Below are positions 19,234 through 28,135 of a DNA stretch of 61,752 bases, one piece after another; the stretch's first letter is position 1, and each line of letters opens with the position of its first letter. The position numbers were made by a program, and so were the translations under genes. Source of the DNA: Erysipelatoclostridium sp. AM42-17. Lineage in GTDB: Bacteria; Bacillota_I; Bacilli_A; Erysipelotrichales; Coprobacillaceae. The DNA is taken from NCBI RefSeq assembly GCF_003480255.1, contig NZ_QUIN01000011.1:1-61752 (forward strand). Direction: 5' to 3'. Below the pieces are notes generated by a model. That model did not search any database, had not been told where the DNA came from, and worked only from the letters and a program-made list of their open reading frames with translations.

Positions 19234-19263
19234 AAGGTAAGAACTAATGGTTCTTACCTTTTC
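19234..19263 (+). terminator. Terminator after the surface-protein remnant
   Basis: AAGGTAAGAAC - 5-nt loop - GTTCTTACCTT plus TT. An 11-bp perfect stem. Confidence 0.75.
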
Positions 19264-19302
19264 CCCTTTATAAAGATATAATGATATAGAGGAGGTATTG
19301 TT

Positions 19303-19680
19303 ATGGAAGAAATAAAAAAATTAGTTTATGACTATGCTAAGGCTATACATAATCAAAATGAAAAGGAATTTAAGGCATTATGGTCACATCAAGAAAATGT
19401 CCTTATTTCATTAACAAATCAATTTAAAGGAACAGATGCTATTTATCAGGACTTTCTAATAGGTGGTATTCAAAAACACTATGAAAGTATTGATTTAATC
19501 GTTGAAGATATCAATATAAGATATATTGATGAAAAGACAGCAATCGTTATTTTTAAATATCATACTGAATGTATAAGAAGACAAACAAAAGAAGAATATG
19601 GTATTCAAGGATTAGAAACTCAAATTGTTGTTAAAGAAGATGATGGATGGAAATTAATGCATGTTCATTATTCTAAATAA
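19303..19680 (+). CDS. NTF2/SnoaL-like protein
   Basis: A 125-residue cytoplasmic protein with the helical start and beta-sheet end of the SnoaL/DUF4440 fold: EEIKKLVYDYAKAIHNQNEKEFKALW (helices), VLISLTNQFKGTDAIYQDF, then GWKLMHVHYSK as the last strand. Such proteins bind small hydrophobic or polar ligands; some are enzymes. No substrate can be told. It has a strong ribosome site (AGAGGAGGTATTGTT) and ends 64 bp before an aldo/keto reductase gene, possibly cotranscribed. Confidence 0.75.
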   Translation: MEEIKKLVYDYAKAIHNQNEKEFKALWSHQENVLISLTNQFKGTDAIYQDFLIGGIQKHYESIDLIVEDINIRYIDEKTAIVIFKYHTECIRRQTKEEYGIQGLETQIVVKEDDGWKLMHVHYSK

Positions 19681-19744
19681 TCTTGACCTCAAGTACACTT
19701 TAGGATTTAAAATAGAACTAGGTTAAATGTAGGAGGTTATCAAG

Positions 19745-20863
19745 ATGGAATATAGTAAAATTGATAAATTAGGTGTTAGTCCTTCATTATTAGGGTTTGG
19801 CTGCATGCGTTTTCCTAAAAATGAAGATGGGACAATTGATGAAAAAGAAGCAGAAAGAATGATAGATCATGCGATGGAACAAGGTGTAACCTATATTGAT
19901 ACAGCTTATCCATATCATGATGGAGAAAGTGAACCCTTTGTAGGAAAAGTAATAAAAAAATTTAATAGAAAAGATTTTTATTTAGCGACGAAGCTACCGA
20001 TGTTTCAAATAGATTCATTAGAACAAGCAAAAGAAATCTTTGAAAACCAAATGAAAAGATTAGATGTTGATTATGTAGATTTTTATTTATTACATGCTTT
20101 AAATAAAGATACATGGAAAAAAGTAGTAGCTTTAGGTATTCTTCCTTATTGTGAAGAACTTAAAAAACAAGGGAGAATTAAAAATCTAGGTTTTTCTTTT
20201 CATGATGATTATGAAGTCTTTGAAGAAATTCTTAATTATCGTGATTGGGATTTTTGTCAAATTCAGTTGAATTATATTGATACTGATATACAAGCGGGGA
20301 TGAAAGGTTATAAACTTACAGAAGAAAAAAATGTACCATTAGTTATTATGGAACCAATTAAAGGTGGAGCTTTAGCTAGTTTATCAAATGATATTGCTCA
20401 TGTCTTTACTGACTATAATCCTCATGCGAGTATTTCAAGTTGGGCATTACGTTTTGTAGCGTCATTACCTAATGTGAAAGTTGTTTTAAGTGGGATGTCT
20501 ACTTATGAACAAGTAGAAGATAATTTAAAAACATTTAAAGATTTTAAACCACTAACAACAGAAGAATCTCAATTAGTAGATCAGGTAGCAAAAATGATTA
20601 AAGCAAGAACCAATAATGGTTGTACAGGATGTCGTTATTGTATGCCTTGTCCATTTGGTGTCGATATACCAGGTAACTTTAAGTTATGGAATGAATATGC
20701 TATGTTGTCTTTAAAAGATACAGCTATAAGACGTTATAAAAACTTAGAAAAAGGACAAGCTGAATATTGTAAGAAATGTGGTAAATGTGAAAAACTTTGT
20801 CCACAAGGAATTAAAATCAGAGAAGACTTACAACGTGTGATACATGATATTAATAATTTATAA
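19745..20863 (+). CDS. Aldo/keto reductase with C-terminal ferredoxin-like domain
   Basis: A 372-residue fusion. Residues 1-270 are an aldo/keto reductase barrel (LGFGCMRFP, YIDTAYPYHDGESE with the catalytic Asp and Tyr, LGFSFHD). The last about 90 residues hold cysteine clusters CTGCRYCMPCPFGVD and CKKCGKCEKLCPQGI, normal for 4Fe-4S binding. This type is common in anaerobes and probably couples NAD(P)H or ferredoxin to reduction of aldehydes or quinone-like substrates. The ribosome site is AGGAGGTTATCAAG. A terminator follows. Confidence 0.92.
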   Translation: MEYSKIDKLGVSPSLLGFGCMRFPKNEDGTIDEKEAERMIDHAMEQGVTYIDTAYPYHDGESEPFVGKVIKKFNRKDFYLATKLPMFQIDSLEQAKEIFENQMKRLDVDYVDFYLLHALNKDTWKKVVALGILPYCEELKKQGRIKNLGFSFHDDYEVFEEILNYRDWDFCQIQLNYIDTDIQAGMKGYKLTEEKNVPLVIMEPIKGGALASLSNDIAHVFTDYNPHASISSWALRFVASLPNVKVVLSGMSTYEQVEDNLKTFKDFKPLTTEESQLVDQVAKMIKARTNNGCTGCRYCMPCPFGVDIPGNFKLWNEYAMLSLKDTAIRRYKNLEKGQAEYCKKCGKCEKLCPQGIKIREDLQRVIHDINNL

Positions 20864-20867
20864 ATTT

Positions 20868-20894
20868 AAAGGTAAAAAAAATCTTACCTTTTTC
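20868..20894 (+). terminator. Terminator after the aldo/keto reductase gene
   Basis: AAAGGTAA - A-rich loop - TTACCTTT followed by TT. Confidence 0.6.
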
Positions 20895-20943
20895 TATAAT
20901 GATTTATGGTATAATATGGTAACTAAAGAAATGAGGGATTATT

Positions 20944-21546
20944 ATGTTGGATAATAAACTTGGAATTAATAATTCAACTGATCTTGCACGTGAAGAAGAA
21001 AGAATAAGTAAAAAAAAAGCAGTAGAATTATTTGAAAACAACATCTTAGATCAATTAGAATCAGGTAAGTTTTCTACATTACAAACAATTCATCAATATT
21101 TATTTGAAGATATCTATGAATTTGCCGGAAAACTAAGAGCTGTTAATATCGCTAAAGGTAACTTTCGTTTTGCACCTGTTATGTATCTTGAAGTAGCACT
21201 AAAGAATATTGATGATATGCCACAATCAAACTTTGATGAAATCATAGAAAAATATGTTGAAATGAATGTTGCCCATCCTTTTGGAGAGGGAAATGGCAGA
21301 AGTACACGTATTTGGTTAGATCATATTTTAAAAAATGAAATAGGAAAAGTGATTGATTGGAGTCAAGTAGATAAAGAAGATTATTTATTAGCTATGGAAA
21401 GAAGTCCTATAAAGGATATAGAAATTAAATATCTTTTAAAGAATGCTTTAACAGATGAAATTCATAGTAGAGAAGTATATATGAAAGGCATTGATCATAG
21501 TTATTACTATGAAGGATACATGACTTATAAAACAGAAGAATTATAG
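20944..21546 (+). CDS. fic: Class III Fic-domain AMP-transferase
   Basis: A 200-residue single-domain Fic protein with the intact active-site motif HPFGEGNGRSTR (111-122; His111 is the base, the acidic Glu115 binds Mg2+). Fic enzymes usually transfer AMP from ATP to a target hydroxyl. The C-terminal SYYYEG (186-191) fits the (S/T)xxxE(G/N) inhibitory motif of class III Fic proteins such as NmFic, where the Glu blocks ATP binding in cis. So it is likely self-inhibited and needs no separate antitoxin; none is encoded next to it. Targets of class III members include DNA gyrase subunit B, but the target here is unknown. It has its own promoter-like TATAAT upstream and a two-way terminator. Confidence 0.92.
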   Translation: MLDNKLGINNSTDLAREEERISKKKAVELFENNILDQLESGKFSTLQTIHQYLFEDIYEFAGKLRAVNIAKGNFRFAPVMYLEVALKNIDDMPQSNFDEIIEKYVEMNVAHPFGEGNGRSTRIWLDHILKNEIGKVIDWSQVDKEDYLLAMERSPIKDIEIKYLLKNALTDEIHSREVYMKGIDHSYYYEGYMTYKTEEL

Positions 21547-21583
21547 ATAAAAGGTAAGAAATAATAAAATTTCTTACCTTTTA
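21547..21583. terminator. Two-way terminator between fic and the SGNH hydrolase gene
   Basis: AAAAGGTAAGAAA - loop - TTTCTTACCTTTT. The symmetric A and T runs serve both converging genes. Confidence 0.8.
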
Positions 21584-22231
21584 TAATATATATTGTTTTA
21601 AACATTGAGTATACTGAAGATAACCATCATGATTGATATGTAAACCATCTTGATAGTAAGCTTCTATTGGTTCACCTTTTTTATTACATAATGAAGCATA
21701 GGCAGGAATAAAAGTAACATAATCATAAGGAATTGTCTTTTTATATTCCTTAAAGATCATCTTTAATAAATCATTACTTCTTAAAACACCGTCAGTATGT
21801 TTATAGTCATGTTTTGCTAGACATGGCAAAGGTGATACGACAAAAATCTGACATTCAGGTAAATTATAATGAACGGTTTCTACAAGTTCTTTGACATTGA
21901 TTGCAATATCACGAGGTGATTGCATCACAGTTTTCCCTAAGTCATTTGTACCAATCATGTAAACTAATTGATTAGGCTGATATTTTAAGACACCCTCATC
22001 AATAAAATGAAGTAGCATAGTTGAAGTAATACCACCCATACCACAATTATACTTATTCTTTATTTCTGGAAAATAACGATCAATATCCATAAATTCAGTA
22101 AGAGAATCTCCAAAAAAGACCGTTCCTCCAGGAATAGATGTTTTGTTTTGTTGAATGATTTCGTTCATTCTTTGAATTGTCATTTCTCTTATTTGATAAT
22201 AGTTTGTTAAAAATTTCATGTTTTCTCTCAT
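21581..22231 (-). CDS. SGNH/GDSL hydrolase
   Basis: A 216-residue hydrolase with block I VFFGDSLTEF (catalytic Ser), block II GMGG, block III MIGTNDL and block V DGLHIN (catalytic Asp and His). This set fits GDSL esterases/lysophospholipases acting on acyl or acetyl esters. There is no signal peptide, so it is cytoplasmic. The start at 22231 follows AGAGGTAAAAACA. Divergent from the AraC regulator at 22310, with a 78-bp shared promoter region. Confidence 0.88.
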   Translation of the reverse strand: MRENMKFLTNYYQIREMTIQRMNEIIQQNKTSIPGGTVFFGDSLTEFMDIDRYFPEIKNKYNCGMGGITSTMLLHFIDEGVLKYQPNQLVYMIGTNDLGKTVMQSPRDIAINVKELVETVHYNLPECQIFVVSPLPCLAKHDYKHTDGVLRSNDLLKMIFKEYKKTIPYDYVTFIPAYASLCNKKGEPIEAYYQDGLHINHDGYLQYTQCLKQYIL

Positions 22232-22309
22232 TGTTTTTACCTCTTATCTTTATTATAAACACACTGATGAATAAGTGGTATAATAAAATATATGAAATGA
22301 GGTAAGATC

Positions 22310-23362
22310 ATGCAAAATATGAACTATTATTATGACTTTTCCGGTCAGAAATTTGAATATCCTATCAGTTTAAGTATTAATCAATTTGATCGACATGTCT
22401 TTTCAAGACAATCTAGTTTAGAAATTTCTTATGTATTAAAAGGAAGCTATGAAGTAACGACAGAACATTCATCATCTATCATTCATGTTCATGAATTAGC
22501 CCTTATTGCGCCTTACGATATTCATATGATAAAACCATTACAACAAGACAGTATTATCCTTACAGTTCATTTAGATTTTTCTTATTTACCACATTATATG
22601 GTAGGAGATGTATCTCATAGTTTTACTTCTATTATTTGTAATCAAAAACAAAACAAAGTGATTCTTGAAAAGATTCAACAACAATTAGGCATTCTCTTTT
22701 TACAGATTATAAAAGGAACAAATAATCTTTATGAACTTAATCAGGTTTTAACCTCTTTAATTTATATTGCCAGTCATAATCAAAAGTTCGCACTTGAAGA
22801 ATTACCCCTTTCATCTAAAAATCATGAAAACTATATGAAAGCCATACTATTCATTGATCAAAACTATCAACAAGATATCCATTTAGAAGATATAGCACAA
22901 AACTTATCATTTAGTATTTCTTATGCATCAAGATTATTTAAAAGATATACAGGTGTGAATTTTGTAAGATATCTTGCAATGGTAAGAATACGACATTCGT
23001 TAGAAGCCTTACTGGCTGGTAAAGATTCAATAGAGGAAATTGCTTTTGCATGTGGGATGAATAGTGCTAAAGCATATAGCCAGGCTTTTAAAGAACTTTA
23101 TGGCATTACCCCAAGTTTTTATCGTAAACAATTTCAAAATAATTTAAAATACAATAAAGATCAACAAGTACAAAGTATGCAGTTAGATAAAAAACAAATT
23201 GAGCTTATTCAACATTTGATTGTTGATCAGCTCGTTTATCAAGATGAAAATATGATGATAACTAAACAAAATGATGAAATAACTTATGTGATAAAAGAAG
23301 TATCAAACAAACAAATTCATCAAGAAAATAATCAAATGGTGATTAAATCAAATAATTGCTGA
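22310..23362 (+). CDS. AraC-family regulator with a C-terminal extension
   Basis: A 350-residue protein: N-terminal cupin-like ligand domain (about 1-130), a linker, then the two-helix-turn-helix AraC domain (about 175-275; ENYMKAILFIDQNYQQDIHL to FKELYGITPSFYRKQF). Unlike the usual AraC protein, it continues about 70 residues past the DNA-binding domain; the tail is glutamine- and lysine-rich with a predicted helix and no known fold. It stands 120 bp upstream of two flavin oxidoreductase genes in the same direction and is separated from them by a terminator, so it probably controls them, or the divergent SGNH hydrolase gene. Confidence 0.88.
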   Translation: MQNMNYYYDFSGQKFEYPISLSINQFDRHVFSRQSSLEISYVLKGSYEVTTEHSSSIIHVHELALIAPYDIHMIKPLQQDSIILTVHLDFSYLPHYMVGDVSHSFTSIICNQKQNKVILEKIQQQLGILFLQIIKGTNNLYELNQVLTSLIYIASHNQKFALEELPLSSKNHENYMKAILFIDQNYQQDIHLEDIAQNLSFSISYASRLFKRYTGVNFVRYLAMVRIRHSLEALLAGKDSIEEIAFACGMNSAKAYSQAFKELYGITPSFYRKQFQNNLKYNKDQQVQSMQLDKKQIELIQHLIVDQLVYQDENMMITKQNDEITYVIKEVSNKQIHQENNQMVIKSNNC

Positions 23363-23391
23363 CAAGGACTAAATTTTGTCCTTGTTTTTAT
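23362..23391 (+). terminator. Terminator after the AraC gene
   Basis: ACAAGGAC - TAAATTTT - GTCCTTGT followed by TTTTA. Confidence 0.75.
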
Positions 23392-23482
23392 TTTTGCATG
23401 ACAAAAAGAGGGAGTATTTATCTATTAATGATACCGTTTTCATATAACTGATATGATAAAATAAAGGAGTGGAGGAATGTGT

Positions 23483-25393
23483 ATGAACAATTATGAACAT
23501 TTATTTACACCTATTAAAATAGGTAATACAACAGTTAAAAATCGTATTTTTATGCCGCCTTTATCAACCAATTTAGCTGATAAAGGATATGTAACGGATG
23601 CTTTAGTCAAACATTATCAAGCCCGTGCCAAAGGAGGAGTAGGACTGATTGTAACAGAAGTTACCACAGTAGAACCTACTTATACATATTTACCTGGAGA
23701 TATGTCAATTTATGATGATTCTTATATTCCAGGATGGAAAAAATTAGTAGATGCTGTACATCAATATGATACTAAAATCTTATCACAATTATTTCATCCT
23801 GCTTATATGGCTTTTCCTATTCCGGGAACACCTCAACTTATTGCCCCATCTAATGTAGGACCTTATTACGCCAAAAGTGCTCCAAGAGAAGTAACGAAAG
23901 AAGAACTAAAAGTCATTGTTAAACAATTTGGTGAGGCGGCCTTACGTTTTAAAAAAGCAGGGGGAGATGGTGTAGAAATTCAAGCTGCCCATGCTCATGG
24001 TTTACTAGGAGGATTTTTAACACCTTTATATAATAAAAGAACCGATGAATATGGTGGCGATATTCATGGAAGATTACGTTTAACTTTAGAAGTCATAGAA
24101 GAAGTAAGAAAACAATGTGGTCAAGATTTTATCATTGATGTGCGTATTTCTGGAGATGAATACAGTGATGGTGGACTTACTCTTAATGATATGATTTATG
24201 TTTCTAAACAGTTAGAAAAAGCTTCAGTAGATTTTATTCATGTATCAGGAGGAAACACCATTAAAAGAGGAAGTTCTATGCCTGCTAGTGGAACAGCACC
24301 AGCCCCACATATGCCTGCTAGTGAAGAAATTAAAAAACATGTTTCTATTCCAGTTACAACCGTTTCTCGTATCAATGAACCTTGGGTAGCGGATGAATTA
24401 ATCGCAAATGGAAAATGTGATGCTTGTATGATTGGACGTCCTAATCTATGTGATAGTGAATTTGCGAATAAAGCAAAAGAAGGAAGAACTGATGAAATTA
24501 GACCTTGTATTGGTTGTGGTAGATGTTTAACAGGAATCATGTTTGGTAAACCCATTAGTTGTACAGTCAATCCTGCTGTAGAAAAAGAAGAAATTGACGA
24601 AGCGCCAGTTAAAAAGAAAGTTCTTGTTATTGGTGGTGGACCAGCTGGTATGGAAGCTGCTTATGTCGCTAAAAAACGTGGACATGAAGTTGTTTTATGT
24701 GAAAAAAGTGATCGTTTAGGTGGTCAATTAAATATTGCTTGTGTACCTATTGGTAAACAAGAAATTACTAAAGTTGTTAAATTTATGAAGAGTCAATTAA
24801 AAGGTGTAGATGTTCGTTTAAATACGACAGTAACACCAGAAATGATAGATAGTGAATTTAAAGATTATGAAATCATTACAACCGTAGGAGCTACACCTAA
24901 AGAAATTGAACCTTATAAAGTCTTTAAACAAACTATGACAGCGGATGATATTTTATCAGGAAAGAAATTCCCAGGTAGAAAGATTGTTATTATAGGTGGA
25001 GGTTCTGTTGGTTGTGAAACAGCAGATTACTTAGCACCATTAATTAATGATTTATTCCCTACAAATAGAGATATCACTTTAATTGAAATGACAAATGGTT
25101 TAATGGCGGGAGAATCTGGAGCAACAAAATCATTACTTACAAGAAGAATGATGGAAAAAGGAGTTAAAATTGAATTAAACTCTAAAGTGACATATGTAGA
25201 TGAAAATATCATTAAATATGAAAAAAATAATCAAGAATATGTTTTAGATGATGTCGATACATTAGTGTTTGCTGTAGGTTATAATCCAATTGCGTTACCA
25301 TTTGAAAATGCCCATTTAATTGGTGATTGTCAAAAAGTAGGAACACTTAAAGATGCTATTACAAATGCATATCATATAACAAAGGAGATTTAA
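23483..25393 (+). CDS. NADH:flavin oxidoreductase, old-yellow-enzyme/enoate reductase type (first of a pair)
   Basis: A 636-residue three-part enzyme: an FMN-binding TIM barrel (1-330), a 4Fe-4S motif CIGCGRC...C around residue 340, and an FAD/NAD(P) domain (VLVIGGGPAGMEAAY near 375; IVIIGGGSVGCETADY near 500). Proteins of this plan (2,4-dienoyl-CoA reductase, BaiCD/BaiH, enoate reductase) move electrons from NADH to an activated C=C double bond. Substrates of gut members include bile acids, cinnamates and flavonoids; the sequence does not choose. The start at 23483 fits GGAGTGGAGGA with 7-base spacing. The second gene follows after 4 bp. Confidence 0.9.
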   Translation: MNNYEHLFTPIKIGNTTVKNRIFMPPLSTNLADKGYVTDALVKHYQARAKGGVGLIVTEVTTVEPTYTYLPGDMSIYDDSYIPGWKKLVDAVHQYDTKILSQLFHPAYMAFPIPGTPQLIAPSNVGPYYAKSAPREVTKEELKVIVKQFGEAALRFKKAGGDGVEIQAAHAHGLLGGFLTPLYNKRTDEYGGDIHGRLRLTLEVIEEVRKQCGQDFIIDVRISGDEYSDGGLTLNDMIYVSKQLEKASVDFIHVSGGNTIKRGSSMPASGTAPAPHMPASEEIKKHVSIPVTTVSRINEPWVADELIANGKCDACMIGRPNLCDSEFANKAKEGRTDEIRPCIGCGRCLTGIMFGKPISCTVNPAVEKEEIDEAPVKKKVLVIGGGPAGMEAAYVAKKRGHEVVLCEKSDRLGGQLNIACVPIGKQEITKVVKFMKSQLKGVDVRLNTTVTPEMIDSEFKDYEIITTVGATPKEIEPYKVFKQTMTADDILSGKKFPGRKIVIIGGGSVGCETADYLAPLINDLFPTNRDITLIEMTNGLMAGESGATKSLLTRRMMEKGVKIELNSKVTYVDENIIKYEKNNQEYVLDDVDTLVFAVGYNPIALPFENAHLIGDCQKVGTLKDAITNAYHITKEI

Positions 25394-25397
25394 TGAA

Positions 25398-27377
25398 ATG
25401 AAACTATTAGAACCAATCCAAGTAGGAAAGATGACATTAAAAAACAGAATTATGTTTCCACCTCTTACAACAGGTTATGAAGAAAGAGATGGATCTATTG
25501 GACAAAGAAGTTTAAGTTTTTATGAAAGATTAGCTAAAGGTGGTGTTTCTTATATTGTCATTGGAGATGTAGCCCCAGTACGTACTGCTTCACCAACTCC
25601 TAAACTTTATAGCGAAGAACAAATTCCTGCCTTTAAAAAACTAGCTGATACATTACATCAATATGATTGTAAAGTCGCTTTACAATTATTTCATCCAGAA
25701 TATGATGTTCCTGGTGTAGGAAAAATGATTATGGATGCTGGTATTGCTCGTCAAAATGCGGCTAAAGCCAAAGCTGAAGGGGATGAAGCAAAAGCTACAG
25801 AACAAAACGAATTAGCACAAAAGATTACTAAAGATGCTTATGCTAAATTACATCATGATATGCAACACTTTGTTAGTGAAGCGACTCATGAACAATTAGC
25901 GCAAATTAAAGACAGTATCGCAAGTTGTGCGCATAAAGCAATGCTTGCGGGTATTGATGCTATTGAAGTTCATGGTGATAGACTACTAGGATCATTATGT
26001 TCAAAAGTACTTAATCATCGTTGTGATGAATATGGTGGAAGTTTTGAAAACAGAACACGTTATGCTTTAGAAGTTGTTGAGGCTATTAAAGAAGCTGCTC
26101 CAGATTTAACGATTGAATATAAATTACCAATTATCACTGTTAATCAAGATGGTTCTTTTAGAGGAAAAGGTGGCTTAGAAGCAGATGAAGGTGTAGCTTT
26201 TGCTAAGTTACTAGAAAAAGCTGGCGTAGATATGATTCAAGTAGCCCAAGCCAATCATACAGGCAATATGGGAGATACCATTCCTCCAATGGGTGATGTA
26301 CCTTATAATTGGACTTTACCTATTGCTAGAAGAGTCAAAGATGCTGTTTCTATTCCGGTTGCGACAGTAGGAAGAGTAGTCACAGTAGAAGCTGGTGAAA
26401 AAATCTTAAATGATGGTGATGCTGATATGATCGGTTATGGTCGTTCTTTATTAACTGATCCTGATATTGCCTTAAAAGTAAAAAGAGGAGAATGTATTAG
26501 AGAATGTTTAAACTGCAACAAAGGTTGCGTTGATGCTATTCAAAATAGACAATACATTTCTTGTGTATTAAATGCTGAAAATGGTAATGAAGCAACAATT
26601 TCAATCAAACCAACAAATCATCCTAAAAAAGTAGTTGTCATTGGTGGAGGTATTGCTGGTTTAGAAGCCGCAAGAGTAGCAGCTATTAAAGGACATACAG
26701 TGACTTTATTTGAAAAAACGCATCATTTAGGTGGTCAAATTAATATTGCAGCAATGCCACCTAGAAAAAGTGAAATACTAAGAAGTGTAGAATACTATCA
26801 AAAAATCTTACCAACATTAAATGTTGATATTCATTTAAATGAAGAAGTAAAAGATTTCAATCATTATGATTATGCGATTATCGCGATTGGAGCACATAAT
26901 ATGGAAATGCCAATTCCTCATGATGAGAGTCATATTGTTTCAAGCTGGGATGTTTTAGCTGGTCAAGAAGTCCAAGGTGATTGTGTTGTCATTGGTGGAG
27001 GTCTTGTAGGTGCTGAAACAGCAGAATATTTAGCTAACAAAGGACATCATGTCACAATTGTAGAAATGATGGATAAGATTGCTTCTGGTGAATCAACAAC
27101 TGTTTTACCATTAATGATGAAAGATTTTGCAGAACACAACGTAAAACAATTAGTGAACACTAAAGTTGACCATATTGAAAACAATATTGTTTATACAGAA
27201 AATGAACAAATTAAAGCTGATACAATTATTAATGCATTAGGATCAAAGAAAAATATCTTTGATGAATCAACAATAATAATTCCTTTTGTAAATGCCGGTG
27301 ATTGTTCAGGAGAGAAAACAGCAGATATTGCTAGTGCTATTAGAAGTGGATATCAAGCCGCAAACAATATTGAATAA
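25398..27377 (+). CDS. NADH:flavin oxidoreductase, old-yellow-enzyme/enoate reductase type (second of a pair)
   Basis: A 659-residue paralogue with the same order of domains: FMN barrel, Fe-S motif CLNCNKGC...C near 370, and FAD/NAD domain (VVVIGGGIAGLEAARV). Compared with its partner the barrel carries an extra charged helical segment of about 60 residues (around 110-170, alanine-, lysine- and glutamate-rich) that looks like a coiled coil or lid. The partner also has the conserved AHAHGLLGGFLTP at the active site, where this one has VHGDRLLGSLCSKV. The two may form a mixed complex or act on related double bonds. A terminator follows, then an IS200 insertion. Confidence 0.88.
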   Translation: MKLLEPIQVGKMTLKNRIMFPPLTTGYEERDGSIGQRSLSFYERLAKGGVSYIVIGDVAPVRTASPTPKLYSEEQIPAFKKLADTLHQYDCKVALQLFHPEYDVPGVGKMIMDAGIARQNAAKAKAEGDEAKATEQNELAQKITKDAYAKLHHDMQHFVSEATHEQLAQIKDSIASCAHKAMLAGIDAIEVHGDRLLGSLCSKVLNHRCDEYGGSFENRTRYALEVVEAIKEAAPDLTIEYKLPIITVNQDGSFRGKGGLEADEGVAFAKLLEKAGVDMIQVAQANHTGNMGDTIPPMGDVPYNWTLPIARRVKDAVSIPVATVGRVVTVEAGEKILNDGDADMIGYGRSLLTDPDIALKVKRGECIRECLNCNKGCVDAIQNRQYISCVLNAENGNEATISIKPTNHPKKVVVIGGGIAGLEAARVAAIKGHTVTLFEKTHHLGGQINIAAMPPRKSEILRSVEYYQKILPTLNVDIHLNEEVKDFNHYDYAIIAIGAHNMEMPIPHDESHIVSSWDVLAGQEVQGDCVVIGGGLVGAETAEYLANKGHHVTIVEMMDKIASGESTTVLPLMMKDFAEHNVKQLVNTKVDHIENNIVYTENEQIKADTIINALGSKKNIFDESTIIIPFVNAGDCSGEKTADIASAIRSGYQAANNIE

Positions 27378-27383
27378 TAATTG

Positions 27384-27414
27384 TACCCTACAGGATAGAC
27401 TGTAGGGTATTTTT
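27384..27414 (+). terminator. Terminator after the flavoprotein pair
   Basis: TACCCTACAG - 6-nt loop - CTGTAGGGTA followed by TTTTTG. Confidence 0.85.
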
Positions 27415-27421
27415 GTCTTAC

Positions 27422-28070
27422 AATAAAACCCCCAGCTAGGCTGGGGGTCAGTGAAAACTTTAGTGGAGTGATAATGAACACGGAGGGAATCATATGAACA
27501 AACAATATTTAGATGACTTACACAGTTTATCACACACAAAATGGAACTGCAAATATCATGTGGTATTTGCACTAAAGTATAGAAGAAAAGCGTTTTATGA
27601 TGCAAGAAGAGTAGAAATAGGATCAATATTGAGACAACTATGTGAATGGAAAGGAATAAACATAATAGAAGCAGAAGTATGTATAGGTCATGTACATATG
27701 TTAATAGAGATACCACCCAAATATAGTGTATCAGGCATAATGGGATTTTTAAAAGGAAAAAGCTCACAAATGATATATGAAAGATGGGCAAATGCGAGAT
27801 ATAAATATCGACATAGATCATTCTGGTGTAGAGGATACTATGTAGATACAGTAGGAAAAAATACAAAGAAAATAAAAGAATATATAGCAAATCAATTAAA
27901 AGAAGATAAAGAATCAGAACAATTAACATTGGATTTAGAAAATCCATTTAAAGGAAAGTAGAGAAATGCACGGGGTAGCCGTAGGCTGAGAAAATGTCTT
28001 AAGACATAGCTCTAGGAGCAGGGCTATGCCCGAAACAGAAAACCACCGGCTAAGCCGGTGAATAATTATT
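27422..28070 (+). mobile_element. IS200/IS605-family element (IS200 group, transposase only)
   Basis: The transposase gene is framed by subterminal hairpins: ACCCCCAGC-TAG-GCTGGGGGT at 27428-27448 on the left and CACCGGC-TAA-GCCGGTG at 28044-28060 on the right. These are the recognition structures for single-strand transposition and replace inverted repeats. There is no tnpB. The outer limits are approximate, since this family makes no target duplication. Between gene and right hairpin, 27962-28043 is also structured (ATGTCTTAAGACAT). Confidence 0.85.
27494..27961 (+). CDS. tnpA: IS200-type Y1 HUH transposase
   Basis: A 155-residue single-tyrosine transposase with the HUH metal motif in CIGHVHMLIEIP and the catalytic Tyr in the helix region RGYYVDTVGKN. 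The YHVVFALKYRRK start is typical. Ribosome site GGAGGGAATCAT. The gene is full length without stops, so the copy may be active. It lies between the flavoprotein operon and an MFS gene. Confidence 0.95.
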   Translation: MNKQYLDDLHSLSHTKWNCKYHVVFALKYRRKAFYDARRVEIGSILRQLCEWKGINIIEAEVCIGHVHMLIEIPPKYSVSGIMGFLKGKSSQMIYERWANARYKYRHRSFWCRGYYVDTVGKNTKKIKEYIANQLKEDKESEQLTLDLENPFKGK

Positions 28071-28135
28071 ATTTGCTATTTTAATTGAATTCAACTATAT
28101 TAAATGAGGTTTATATGATGGAAAGAGGAAAGATC

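Noticed and set aside
27306..27947. Minus-strand open frame of 213 codons
   Set aside because: It lies antisense to the IS200 transposase, which has full HUH and Tyr motifs, and codes for a very hydrophobic low-quality sequence.
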